Below, piece by piece: positions 5,601-11,524 of a stretch of DNA of 11,524 bases. Location of the stretch: positions 1-11,524 of the forward strand of contig JAZOVQ010000050.1 of the NCBI GenBank assembly GCA_045658805.1, given 5' to 3'. The first letter of the stretch is position 1, and every line of letters begins with the position of its first letter. A model generated the notes under the pieces. It was not told the origin of the DNA. It saw only the letters and a list, made by a program, of their open reading frames with translations, and made no database searches. Position numbers and translations under genes: made by a program. This stretch comes from Scatosoma sp045658805 (GTDB lineage Bacteria > Bacillota > Clostridia > Christensenellales > Borkfalkiaceae).

Positions 5601-7281
5601 TACGAATATCACGCACGTAAAAGACGCATCTGGCAACTATTTGAAGCTTTCGCCCATTGACATCGGGGACACGGGGAATGCAAATTATCCTCAATCGTAT
5701 TTCTTCTTCGAGTACCCCAATTTGAGTGCAGGTATGCTAGTAGAAATGGATTTTGAGCTGGTTGGTGCAATTAACGTTGGTCACGGTGTTTGGACGTGGG
5801 GTGCGAATGCGAATAAGGATAACCTTTTTGACGGTCAGTTCGTAACGGCTTGGGATGCTCCCGATGAGTGGAATAACGGTAAGTTTACTGCAACGACGGA
5901 AATTACGCAGGATTGCGCGGGTATTCGCGTGCTTGTGCGTTATGCAAACAATGCAAATGCTTATTGGAAATTGTCGAGCGTTCGTGTTTATACCGCTGAG
6001 GAATATTTTGATGTTCCCACGTATATAGATGATAAGCATATCGACATCGGCGCAACGAGCTGGCTTGGTACGAATCAAACGTTGAACTATTTCAATGGTG
6101 CGAATGGCGAAGCAAACTTTGCGAAACTCCAAGAAGCAGGGATTACGGTGCTTGCGGGTACGTTCTACGGCAACACGGGCAGCGAAGAGGACGAAACTCG
6201 TTTGTTGGATTTGGCGGCAAAATACGGCGTTGGGCTCTTCTTCCAAAAGTCTTGGGATGGCAGCACAATTCCTTCCTACGTCGCACACAAAGCATTCTTG
6301 GGATATTACGTGGACGAACCTGCATACAGCGATTTATCTTCATTAAAGACCTTGAAGGCAAAGTGGGATGCTTCGGCGTTTGGCGCAAACGGTAAACAGC
6401 TTTACGTCAACCTTCTTCCCGTATACAGCGGCGATATGGGCGGCGATTATGATGCATACGTAAAAGGCGCTATTGAAACCAGCAATTTGCCCATCGTTTC
6501 TTTCGACCATTATATGATGTATTATAAGGCGAAGAAAAACATCTTTAATTCGATTACGGGTTACGAGTCTACGATTAGTCTTAGAACGGATTGGTTGAAG
6601 AACTTTGATATTGCGAGCTATTATGCGGACAAGAACGATAAGCCTTTCTGGTACACCTTGCTTACCACACAGCATTTGGCTGATGGCGATGAAACGAAGT
6701 ATATTGACCCGACGGCGGCAGATTTGAAGTACCAGATGTACGTTGCAATGACCTACGGCGCAACCAACCTCATTCATTATACGTTTGCAGGTACGGGCGA
6801 TTACATTATCGACGGTGCTATGTTCAACCAGAATACGGGCGAATGGACGCAGACCTATACCGATGTGAAGGATGCAAGTACGGCAATCGGTAATTGGGAT
6901 CACGTATTTATGAGCTTTGATTGGCTTGGTACTTCTACGGTAACGGGCAGCTCGGCGCAAACGGGCTTGATTACGAATGATTTGACGCATTCGGTTGCGG
7001 TAAATCAATTTGGCGTAATGAGTAGCGTAACGTCTACGCAGGACGTTGTCATCGGTCATTTTGAAGACGAAAACGGTTACGACGGCGTGATGATTACCAA
7101 TCTCACCGTTCCTAACAATGCTACGGCGGCAAACGTTACCGTTACGTTTAACAGTGAATATAAAGCCGTGAAAGTATATCAGGGTAGCGAAGAGAAACTT
7201 GTTTACTTGAATAACGGTGTACTTTCGATTGACGTTGCATCGGCAGAGGGTATATTCATTATTCCCGTTAAAGCAAAATAA
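2623..7281 (+). CDS. Large secreted modular protein: InlB-type repeats, five beta modules and a C-terminal DEP-motif barrel
   Basis: This 1552-residue protein starts at ATG 2623, eight bases after AAGGAG (2609-2614). Residues 1 to ~33 are a Sec signal peptide ending near SADT, with no lipobox Cys. Order of parts: unknown N-terminal domain (~39-156); InlB/Listeria-Bacteroides repeat 1 (~163-238, TFDLNGG...GWNTKRDGTG...LYAIY); beta modules A1 (~240-385) and A2 (~386-529); InlB repeat 2 (~530-600); beta modules B1 (~609-756) and B2 (~757-899); InlB repeat 3 (~900-971); beta module B3 (~979-1126); and a barrel domain (~1130-1552). The barrel carries GYYVDEP (Asp1231-Glu1232), VSFDHY (Asp1295), FWYTLL (1342-1347) and YGATNLIHYTF, and it ends IIPVKAK. 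It is paralogous to the stand-alone lipoprotein encoded at 751-2007. The likely role is extracellular glycan binding and hydrolysis, with the Trp-rich beta modules as candidate binding units. There is no LPXTG or S-layer anchor. Substrate and family number are not known to me. Confidence 0.85.
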   Translation: MKKLSVYILSLLCGLCMVFGIAFTLNTTVASADTGVGATPTLSTTKYKISKSQEHMLLATGIKDYEDVYEVGYAFKDTEGVTKYHAVTTKYYTSITSGNSTWTVEDMFGGDYTGMIVWEVAYDQAQAYTYQAYAKVGDRVDGNLVTSDTIVYGTRKDLGATTCTLTFDLNGGTIDGKSAVADKTVAYGSAFGELPTPVKEYVSFVGWNTKRDGTGETITAETISDMKGDVVLYAIYSRGLDFTTADQINSFSKPQTVSYSIVENYLKISGQSGATNILVFDSELKANSVVEIDVEYVTADATFVNGQNQFTFLAYTANAAGDADGKTTAVMGSAPWDGGWNGSKTTVSVAVTQDCAGIRMQFVFNNVEASYFKITGIRVLEYPLIYDFTDESQLNVIQPQQNTTYSIVDNALKVVGVHGSESTLLFKSALKAGAKVEIDVEYVCENPAYSAGQVTFLAYTANAQGNNDGVTTSVMGNANWDGGWNCEKTTVLTEITQDCAGIRMQFVMNSEANAYFKISGIRVFYPEYPTVTITYNTTFATQEVTYGSAYGTLASAPKKTGYEFKGWSLNADGSGELVTASTTVKTARAHALYAVYEKEAAVEEERLEYDFSTSDQLDEFVELDHGGKEIVTDSTGSYAKFSPTDMNNLYSIFWFKKDLKAGSIVEMDFELVGTIATNHGIWTWGANASGGIQFDGQFVTGWDAPTVWNGGKFTSTTNITADCYGVRIQMKYGDNAEAYWKLTSVRIIEPIEYPVAYDFSDESVLDKFVELDHGGKEIVKDASGSYAKFYPTDMNNLYSIFFFKQNLKAGMTVEMDFELVGTIATNHGIWTWGANASGDAQFDGQFVTGWDAPTVWNGGKFTSTTNITADCYGVRVQMKYGDNAEAYWKLTSIRIIDSVRPTSTVTYSANGETVSNASVTFGGKYNLPSAPAKENAVFEGWYFNAEGMGVQVTANTVVTTTSDHTVYAVYKEYYKNPNFFEASELWNITNIENTNITHVKDASGNYLKLSPIDIGDTGNANYPQSYFFFEYPNLSAGMLVEMDFELVGAINVGHGVWTWGANANKDNLFDGQFVTAWDAPDEWNNGKFTATTEITQDCAGIRVLVRYANNANAYWKLSSVRVYTAEEYFDVPTYIDDKHIDIGATSWLGTNQTLNYFNGANGEANFAKLQEAGITVLAGTFYGNTGSEEDETRLLDLAAKYGVGLFFQKSWDGSTIPSYVAHKAFLGYYVDEPAYSDLSSLKTLKAKWDASAFGANGKQLYVNLLPVYSGDMGGDYDAYVKGAIETSNLPIVSFDHYMMYYKAKKNIFNSITGYESTISLRTDWLKNFDIASYYADKNDKPFWYTLLTTQHLADGDETKYIDPTAADLKYQMYVAMTYGATNLIHYTFAGTGDYIIDGAMFNQNTGEWTQTYTDVKDASTAIGNWDHVFMSFDWLGTSTVTGSSAQTGLITNDLTHSVAVNQFGVMSSVTSTQDVVIGHFEDENGYDGVMITNLTVPNNATAANVTVTFNSEYKAVKVYQGSEEKLVYLNNGVLSIDVASAEGIFIIPVKAK
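3109..3336 (+). repeat. InlB-type (Listeria-Bacteroides) repeat 1
   Basis: Residues ~163-238 of the large protein read TFDLNGGTIDG...VAYGSAFGELPTP...FVGWNTKRDGTGETIT...VVLYAIY. This is the usual pattern of this repeat: a FxxNGG strand, a YG turn, FxGWxxxxxGxG, and a closing LYAIY or YAVY. Known members are small beta-grasp-like spacers in surface proteins. Confidence 0.85.
3340..4209 (+). repeat. Beta modules A1 and A2 of the large secreted protein
   Basis: Two adjacent ~145-residue units start at LDFTTADQ (3340) and YDFTDESQ (3778). Both share an AYTANAxG...DGxTT(A/S)VMG run, then WDGGWN and a TQDCAGIRMQFV ending. A1 is especially close to the complete module of the truncated first gene at 209-640, sharing stretches such as ACGGCAGACCAAATCAAT. 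This implies recent exchange or duplication between the two genes. A carbohydrate-binding-type beta sandwich is the likeliest fold (inference). Confidence 0.75.
4210..4422 (+). repeat. InlB-type (Listeria-Bacteroides) repeat 2
   Basis: Residues ~530-600 of the large protein contain EVTYGSAYGTL, YEFKGWSLNADGSGELVT and a closing LYAVYEK. The opening strand lacks the usual NGG, so it is a somewhat diverged copy, placed between the A-type and B-type modules as a spacer. Confidence 0.75.
4447..5319 (+). repeat. Near-identical tandem beta modules B1 and B2 (444-bp period)
   Basis: B1 begins at 4447 and B2 at 4891, exactly 148 codons apart. Long parts are identical or nearly so in both DNA and protein, for example GAACTCGACCATGG (4486 and 4930), GTIATNHGIWTWGANASG, and FDGQFVTGWDAPTVWNGG. 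Both end in TADCYGVR(I/V)QMKYGDNA. The low divergence points to a recent in-frame duplication. Subtype B differs from A by the IWTWGANA and FDGQFVTGWDAP runs but keeps the (D/T)DCxG(I/V)R-like ending, so A and B appear to be branches of one family. Confidence 0.85.
5320..5535 (+). repeat. InlB-type (Listeria-Bacteroides) repeat 3
   Basis: Residues ~900-971 of the large protein contain TVTYSANGETV, VTFGGKYNLPSAP, FEGWYFNAEGMGVQVT and a closing VYAVYKE, matching the repeat's usual spacing. It separates modules B2 and B3. Confidence 0.75.
5557..6000 (+). repeat. Beta module B3 of the large secreted protein
   Basis: Residues ~979-1126 repeat the B-type pattern (VEMDFELVGAI...GHGVWTWGANA...FDGQFVTAWDAP...ITQDCAGIRV) but are clearly more diverged than B1 and B2. 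The segment lies directly before the barrel domain. Its DNA (for example TGGGATGCTCCC) differs throughout from the other two copies, so it is an older duplicate. Confidence 0.75.
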
Positions 7282-7295
7282 TAAAGATTAAAAAC

Positions 7296-7329
7296 GCATA
7301 GGGGTGCATATATATGTGCATCCCTATGC
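7296..7329. terminator. 34-base inverted repeat after the large gene (terminator or mRNA hairpin)
   Basis: GCATAGGG (7296-7303) pairs perfectly with CCCTATGC (7322-7329). Pairing continues inward through GTGCAT and GTGCAT using two G-U pairs, giving about 14 pairs around an AT-rich loop. It lies 14 bases after the stop of the large gene. As with the repeat at 671-706, the A-rich side is upstream (AATAAAGATTAAAAAC) and the downstream side (AAAGTATAGG) has no T-tract. It would thus terminate leftward rather than rightward transcripts in the classical model. It could instead protect or process the mRNA, or reduce read-through into the phosphatase gene. Confidence 0.55.
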
Positions 7330-7345
7330 AAAGTATAGGTATGGT

Positions 7346-8518
7346 ATGCAAATTCAAAAATGGGCGGCGTCCGCATTAACGTTTTTTATATCCGTGTCTC
7401 TTTTTAGTGCTTGTAATTTAACTAATAAAGACGAATTGCAAATTACTAATACGCAAATGTACAGCCAAGAGGTGTGCGATTATTTGCGAGCAGAAGACGA
7501 TTACGAGCAGATTATGGCATTACAGTCTGCGGATATTTATGATAAGCAAAGGACAACTGTCCGTTGGGATGCACAAGAAAATGCAGATAGCTATACGGTT
7601 GTTCTTTCCACCGATAAAGGAGAAAAGGATGGGGACAGGTATGCGTTGAATGGTGATGAAACGGAATATACCTTCTCCGCATTGATACCGAATACGACCT
7701 ATTACGTAAAAGTGCAATCGCACGATGAAAACGGTAAATTGCTCCACGAAACGAAAATGCAAAGCTTTACAACGCAAGGCGATTTTTGTCAACGTATTGT
7801 AAACGTGGACGGCGTTTCTAACGTCCGCGATATCGGCGGATATAAAGCACAAGGAAATTCCAAAGTACAATACGGCTTGATTTACCGCGGTGCAAGATTA
7901 AACGCAATAACAGACGAAGGGATTGCTACGTTTACGAAAGAATTGGGCATTAAGACGGAGCTTGACGTACGCTACGGCACAGACGGCGGTAAAGCAGTAG
8001 AGCTGGAAGGGGTTGCTTATCAACAGCTTGGTATGTGGGCGTACAACTCCATTTTGCCCGATACCTGTCAGCCCAAGGCGAGCGGAGCTGGTTTGTTTGA
8101 CGCAAGAACGATTGACGGGATAAAAGGCGTATTTGAAGCGATAGCCAATCCCGATAACTTGCCTGTCTATATACATTGTACGGCTGGTGCGGATAGAACG
8201 GGTACGATTTGTTATTTAATCAATGGCGTATTAGGCGTTGAATACGAAGGGTTAGTACAGGATTTTGAGTTGACGTCCTTTTCCGAGCAGGGGAGACGTT
8301 GGCGTAGCAGTGTTCGAAATTGGGAGTTTGAAAGTAGCGGCGTTATGCAAAACGATGAGAAAAATTTTATCGCCTTTGGGCAAATGCATTCTCTTATGAT
8401 GCAGTGGTATGCGCCGAACGGTGAAACGTTGCAAAAGGCAATAGAAAATTATTTGACTAGCGTATGCGATATTTCTATGCAAACAATTTATGCGGTACGC
8501 GAAAATTTATTGGCTTGA
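7346..8518 (+). CDS. Lipoprotein with FN3 domain and tyrosine-phosphatase (PtpB/LipA-like) domain
   Basis: I start this at ATG 7346 (390 residues) rather than the in-frame GTG at 7304. That GTG lies inside the inverted repeat and has no spaced ribosome binding site, whereas 7346 gives a clean lipoprotein signal (MQIQKWAASALTFFISVSLFSAC, Cys23). The upstream AGG at 7337-7339 is weak. Residues ~68-144 form a fibronectin-III-like domain (VRWDAQENADSYTVVLS ... NTTYYVKV). Residues ~150-390 match the Y_phosphatase3 group: NVRDIGGY (159-166), LIYRGARL, TELDVRYG, and the P-loop HCTAGADRTG with Cys278 as nucleophile and Arg284 as phosphate-binding residue. Family members such as Listeria LipA and mycobacterial PtpB dephosphorylate phosphotyrosine and phosphoinositides and usually have Lys two residues before the Arg; here it is Ala282. 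The signal places the enzyme outside the cell. Its substrate is unknown; its neighbours suggest a link to glycan use, which is inference. Confidence 0.85.
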   Translation: MQIQKWAASALTFFISVSLFSACNLTNKDELQITNTQMYSQEVCDYLRAEDDYEQIMALQSADIYDKQRTTVRWDAQENADSYTVVLSTDKGEKDGDRYALNGDETEYTFSALIPNTTYYVKVQSHDENGKLLHETKMQSFTTQGDFCQRIVNVDGVSNVRDIGGYKAQGNSKVQYGLIYRGARLNAITDEGIATFTKELGIKTELDVRYGTDGGKAVELEGVAYQQLGMWAYNSILPDTCQPKASGAGLFDARTIDGIKGVFEAIANPDNLPVYIHCTAGADRTGTICYLINGVLGVEYEGLVQDFELTSFSEQGRRWRSSVRNWEFESSGVMQNDEKNFIAFGQMHSLMMQWYAPNGETLQKAIENYLTSVCDISMQTIYAVRENLLA

Positions 8519-8562
8519 TAAAGTGATTTACAAGTAAGGGAAAATGAAAGATTTTTAGGTTA

Positions 8563-8566
8563 GAGG
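8563..8566 (+). promoter_or_regulatory. Ribosome binding site of the alpha-mannosidase gene
   Basis: GAGG is followed by eight bases and then ATGATG. The spacing favours the first ATG (8575) over the second (8578). The 56-base gap from the preceding stop holds no hairpin or clear promoter, which suggests co-transcription with the phosphatase gene. Confidence 0.6.
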
Positions 8567-8574
8567 ATAAAGAT

Positions 8575-11524
8575 ATGATGCCTATCAATGCGAAAAAGAT
8601 TTACGATAAAATTCCGGGCGAAATGCTGAAACGTATAAAGGAAAAAATTTATACGGTTTGTGCGGATTTAGAAGCTGTAATTTATCAAACGGAAGAGCCC
8701 GTTCCTTTTGAAAAAAGAACGAGCGGTAAAAAAATTTCTCTTGCAATGGGGGACACCTGGGGGAAACTTTTTGATTGCGCTTGGTTTCATTTTACAGGGC
8801 TTGTTCCCGATTCTTGCAAAGGACAAAAAATTGTTCTTTTATTAGACGTAGGCGGTGAAGGCTGCATATATAACGAGGATGGTAATCCGCAAAGAGGGAT
8901 TACTACGTTTACCGTAAACGAGGAAAATGTAAACGACTGGGGCTGGAAGAGAGTCGTTCCCTTTTTAGACCAAGCAAACGGCGGCGAAACGGTAGATTTT
9001 TGGGTGGATTGCGGCTATAACGATTTGTTTGGGAACTTTGTTTGGGGGGATAAGGAAAGAAGTGCCCCGCGTCCTTATAAGGAAGGCTTTATCGCAACCG
9101 TAAACGAAGAAATGCGACAGTTGTATTACGATTATTTGATTCTTGACGATTTGAGAAAGACTTTGTCTGAGGATAGCCCGAGATACTGTTCCATTACGTA
9201 TGCGCTTTTAGAAGTAAAAAATATATTGAAAGATTATACTTCAGAAGAAGTAGCTCTTGCGAGAAAAGTGTTAGGAAAAGAGCTTTCCAAGAAAGGTGGC
9301 ACACCCTCGTTGAAATTTTCGGCGGTGGGGCATTCGCATTTGGATTTGGCGTGGCTGTGGCCTATTCGTGAAACCAAAAGAAAAGCAATCCGAACGTTTG
9401 CTACACAACTTGAAATGATAGAACGTTATCCCGATTACGTGTACGGTGCAAGTCAACCGCAACAGTATGAGTGGATTAAACAAAATGAGCCCGATTTATA
9501 TCAAAGGATAAAACGGGCGGTGGAAAATGGTAGAATAGAACCGCAAGGCTGTATGTGGATAGAGCCCGATACGAACGTACCCTGCGGCGAATCGCTTGTA
9601 AGACAAATTTTTTACGGGAAACAATTCTTTAAAGACGAGTTTGGCAAAGAAATAGATACCTTATGGTTGCCAGACGTTTTCGGCTTTTCTGCTACCCTTC
9701 CGCAACTTTGCGCAAAGTCGGACGTGAAGTATCTTTGTACGATTAAAATGAGCTGGAACTGGGTGACAAAATTCCCGTATAACTCGTTTATTTGGAAAGG
9801 GATTTCCGACGATTCCGTTCTTGTACATATGCCGCCCGAAGGGGATTACAACAGCATGGCGTTCCCGACCAACGTACATAAAGCTGTCAAAAATTATCAG
9901 GAAAAGGGAAAGGTGGAAAATGCGCTTTTGCTGTACGGGATTGGTGACGGCGGTGCAGGTCCTGCTCCTCGGCATTTGGAAGCGTTGAAGAGAATGAAAA
10001 ATTTAGACGGGCTTCCCCCCGTTAAGCAAGAATCTTCTAATGCTTTCTTTAAAAAATTAGAAAAACAATCGAAGCAATTAGAAACCTATAAAGGCGAGAT
10101 GTATTTGGAAGCGCATCAAGGCACGTACACTTCGCAGGGCTACAACAAAAAGCACAATAAAATGTTGGAAAATATGCTGCACGACTTGGAAGTGGCGTAT
10201 GCGATTGCAAGTAAAACGGACGGTGTAGTATTCCCCCAAGCGGTAGTGGACGAAATTTGGAAGGAAGTATTGCTTTATCAATTTCACGATATACTTCCCG
10301 GCTCGTGTATTAAACGTGTTTACGATGAAACGGAAGAAGCGTATTGCCGTTTGGAAAAATCCGTGCAGGCGCTTTTAGATAAACTTGTCGTAAAAGAAAA
10401 GCCTAACGCGGTATTTAACTCCTTGGGGTTTGCAGTGCAAGACGTTGTGGAAGACGATGGAAAATTCTATTCGCTTACGGCAAAGCCTTTGGGGTATACC
10501 CTTTTGAGCGCAGGGAAAGAAATTAAAAAGCTGAATTGTCGTGCGGATAAACACGCCTTATCCAACGATAAAATCATTGCAAAGTTCAATGACGAAGGGA
10601 TTTTGGTCAGCGTCATTCGTAAAAAAGACGGCAGAAACGTGCTTACGGAAAAGGGCGGCAACGTGCTTTCGGTATATCAAGACGAATGCTCGTGGATATG
10701 CGGCGACGCATGGGATATAGACCCTTTGTATTATCAGGCTGACCCAGAATATTTCGTTTTGACAGACGTTAAATCTTACTTGGAAGGCGCATGCGCTATA
10801 AGAGAACAAACCTTCCGTTACGGTGCGTCCACGCTTTGTCAAAAAATCAAATTAAAACACGGTAGTGAGTATTTAGAGTTCGAAACCACCGTAGACTGGC
10901 AGGAAACGAACAAGATGCTTCGTGCAGATTTCCATACAGATTTGCAAAGTGATTTCGTCACTTGCGGTATTCAGTTCGGTAACATCAAGAGAACGACAAA
11001 GGAAAATACGGCGACGGAAAAAATCCAGTTTGAAATTTGCGCGCAGAGATATTCTCAACTTAGTGAAAACAACTATAAATTCGCTGTAATGTCCGATTGC
11101 AAGTTTGGTTATCGCGCGAAGGACGGCTTACTTAGCTTGAATCTTTTGCGCTCTCCCGAATATCCTGCAACGGAAGTAAAGGGCATACATACCTTCCGTT
11201 ACGGCGTATATTGCGGTGAAAACGCAAACGACGTGGAACGGGTTTCCCATGCGTTTATCAACGGCTTTAAGCATTGTTTTGCGAAAAAGGAATATTCGTT
11301 TGCTTCTACGGACAAGGAAAATATACTCATTGACACCTTGAAACCTGCCTATGACGGCAATGGACAAATTTTGAGAATTTTTGAGAGTAGCGGCCAAAAA
11401 ACGGTATGCAAACTTGCCTTTGGCGATGAGGTAAAACGAGTAACGCTTTGCAATCTTTTGGAAAAGGAAGAAAGAGTTTTGCCTGTGAAAAACGGAAGTC
11501 GGAGGCCAAGCGGTCTTAGGAAGA
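8575..11524 (+). CDS. GH38 alpha-mannosidase, cytosolic, 3' end cut by the contig edge
   Basis: The frame opens at ATG 8575 and has no stop before the window ends, giving about 973 genuine residues up to 11495. There is no signal peptide, so it should act in the cytosol, releasing mannose from alpha-mannosides. Visible layout: N-terminal beta domain (~1-250, with WFHFTG and LLLDVGGEG as in Ams1-like long forms); catalytic barrel with GHSHLDLAWLWP (His255 and Asp257 as zinc ligands), WLPDVFGFS (Asp367 as probable nucleophile and zinc ligand) and LYGIGDGGAGP (454-463); middle helical region with LYQFHDILPGS (His571, zinc ligand); then a long beta-rich C-terminal part. Residue roles are assigned from known GH38 enzymes. 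Family members of this type are about 1000-1050 residues, so only a short tail is missing. The final codons after 11495 (SRRPSGLRK) are not genuine: they come from adapter-like sequence. It closely follows the phosphatase gene and is probably in the same operon. Linkage specificity cannot be told. Confidence 0.93.
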   Translation, partial: MMPINAKKIYDKIPGEMLKRIKEKIYTVCADLEAVIYQTEEPVPFEKRTSGKKISLAMGDTWGKLFDCAWFHFTGLVPDSCKGQKIVLLLDVGGEGCIYNEDGNPQRGITTFTVNEENVNDWGWKRVVPFLDQANGGETVDFWVDCGYNDLFGNFVWGDKERSAPRPYKEGFIATVNEEMRQLYYDYLILDDLRKTLSEDSPRYCSITYALLEVKNILKDYTSEEVALARKVLGKELSKKGGTPSLKFSAVGHSHLDLAWLWPIRETKRKAIRTFATQLEMIERYPDYVYGASQPQQYEWIKQNEPDLYQRIKRAVENGRIEPQGCMWIEPDTNVPCGESLVRQIFYGKQFFKDEFGKEIDTLWLPDVFGFSATLPQLCAKSDVKYLCTIKMSWNWVTKFPYNSFIWKGISDDSVLVHMPPEGDYNSMAFPTNVHKAVKNYQEKGKVENALLLYGIGDGGAGPAPRHLEALKRMKNLDGLPPVKQESSNAFFKKLEKQSKQLETYKGEMYLEAHQGTYTSQGYNKKHNKMLENMLHDLEVAYAIASKTDGVVFPQAVVDEIWKEVLLYQFHDILPGSCIKRVYDETEEAYCRLEKSVQALLDKLVVKEKPNAVFNSLGFAVQDVVEDDGKFYSLTAKPLGYTLLSAGKEIKKLNCRADKHALSNDKIIAKFNDEGILVSVIRKKDGRNVLTEKGGNVLSVYQDECSWICGDAWDIDPLYYQADPEYFVLTDVKSYLEGACAIREQTFRYGASTLCQKIKLKHGSEYLEFETTVDWQETNKMLRADFHTDLQSDFVTCGIQFGNIKRTTKENTATEKIQFEICAQRYSQLSENNYKFAVMSDCKFGYRAKDGLLSLNLLRSPEYPATEVKGIHTFRYGVYCGENANDVERVSHAFINGFKHCFAKKEYSFASTDKENILIDTLKPAYDGNGQILRIFESSGQKTVCKLAFGDEVKRVTLCNLLEKEERVLPVKNGSRRPSGLRK
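11496..11524 (+). other. Sequencing-adapter sequence at the contig end (artefact)
   Basis: The last 29 bases begin AAGTCGGAGGCCAAGCGGTC and continue to the end. As far as I remember they match, base for base, the start of the MGI/BGI (DNBSEQ) forward adapter. They do not fit the expected GH38 C-terminus, which should continue after LPVKNG with a beta strand. The local GC-rich composition also differs from the flanking gene. This stretch should be trimmed and not read as genome. Confidence 0.9.

Noticed and set aside
7304..7345. GTG at 7304 as the start of the phosphatase lipoprotein
   Set aside because: It is inside the stem of the inverted repeat and lacks a spaced ribosome binding site. 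It would also add 14 residues (HIYVHPYAKYRYG) before a clean lipoprotein signal that begins at ATG 7346.

Overview
The window looks like a piece of an anaerobic, gut-type Clostridia (Firmicutes) genome, probably from a metagenome assembly. The evidence is moderate GC content, strong AAGGAG-type ribosome binding sites, Gram-positive style lipoprotein signals (LSAC, FAGC, FSAC), InlB-type (Listeria-Bacteroides) repeats in a large secreted protein, and a bacterial GH38 alpha-mannosidase. The exact taxon cannot be read from the sequence. All supported genes are on the + strand and closely spaced.

Layout. (1) 2-643 is the 3' end of a secreted modular protein; it ends in one complete copy of a ~145-residue beta-rich module preceded by the tail of another copy. 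A strong 14-bp inverted repeat (671-706) follows. (2) 751-2007 encodes a lipoprotein that is a stand-alone TIM-barrel-like glycosidase domain with a DEP motif. (3) 2064-2201 is a 45-residue acidic small ORF with its own ribosome binding site. (4) 2217-2597 is a small lipoprotein with a Ser/Asp/Glu-rich 12-residue tandem repeat. (5) 2623-7281 encodes a 1552-residue secreted protein: signal peptide, an unknown N-terminal domain, three InlB-type repeats, five copies of the beta module (two of subtype A, three of subtype B), and a C-terminal barrel paralogous to the lipoprotein in (2). A second strong inverted repeat (7296-7329) follows. (6) 7346-8518 is a lipid-anchored FN3 plus tyrosine-phosphatase (PtpB/LipA-like) protein. 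(7) 8575 to the right end is a GH38 alpha-mannosidase, nearly complete but cut by the contig end.

How the parts may fit together (inference): the secreted and lipid-anchored barrel proteins would bind and trim a polysaccharide or glycoprotein outside the cell, the beta modules would provide binding, and the leaderless alpha-mannosidase would finish imported mannosides in the cytosol. The surface phosphatase beside it is unexpected and raises the possibility of a phosphorylated substrate or of signalling. No transporter or regulator is visible.

Technical caution: the last 29 bases (11496-11524) match, from memory, the start of the MGI/BGI (DNBSEQ) sequencing adapter. They are almost certainly not genomic, so the last ~10 codons of the alpha-mannosidase frame are artefactual.
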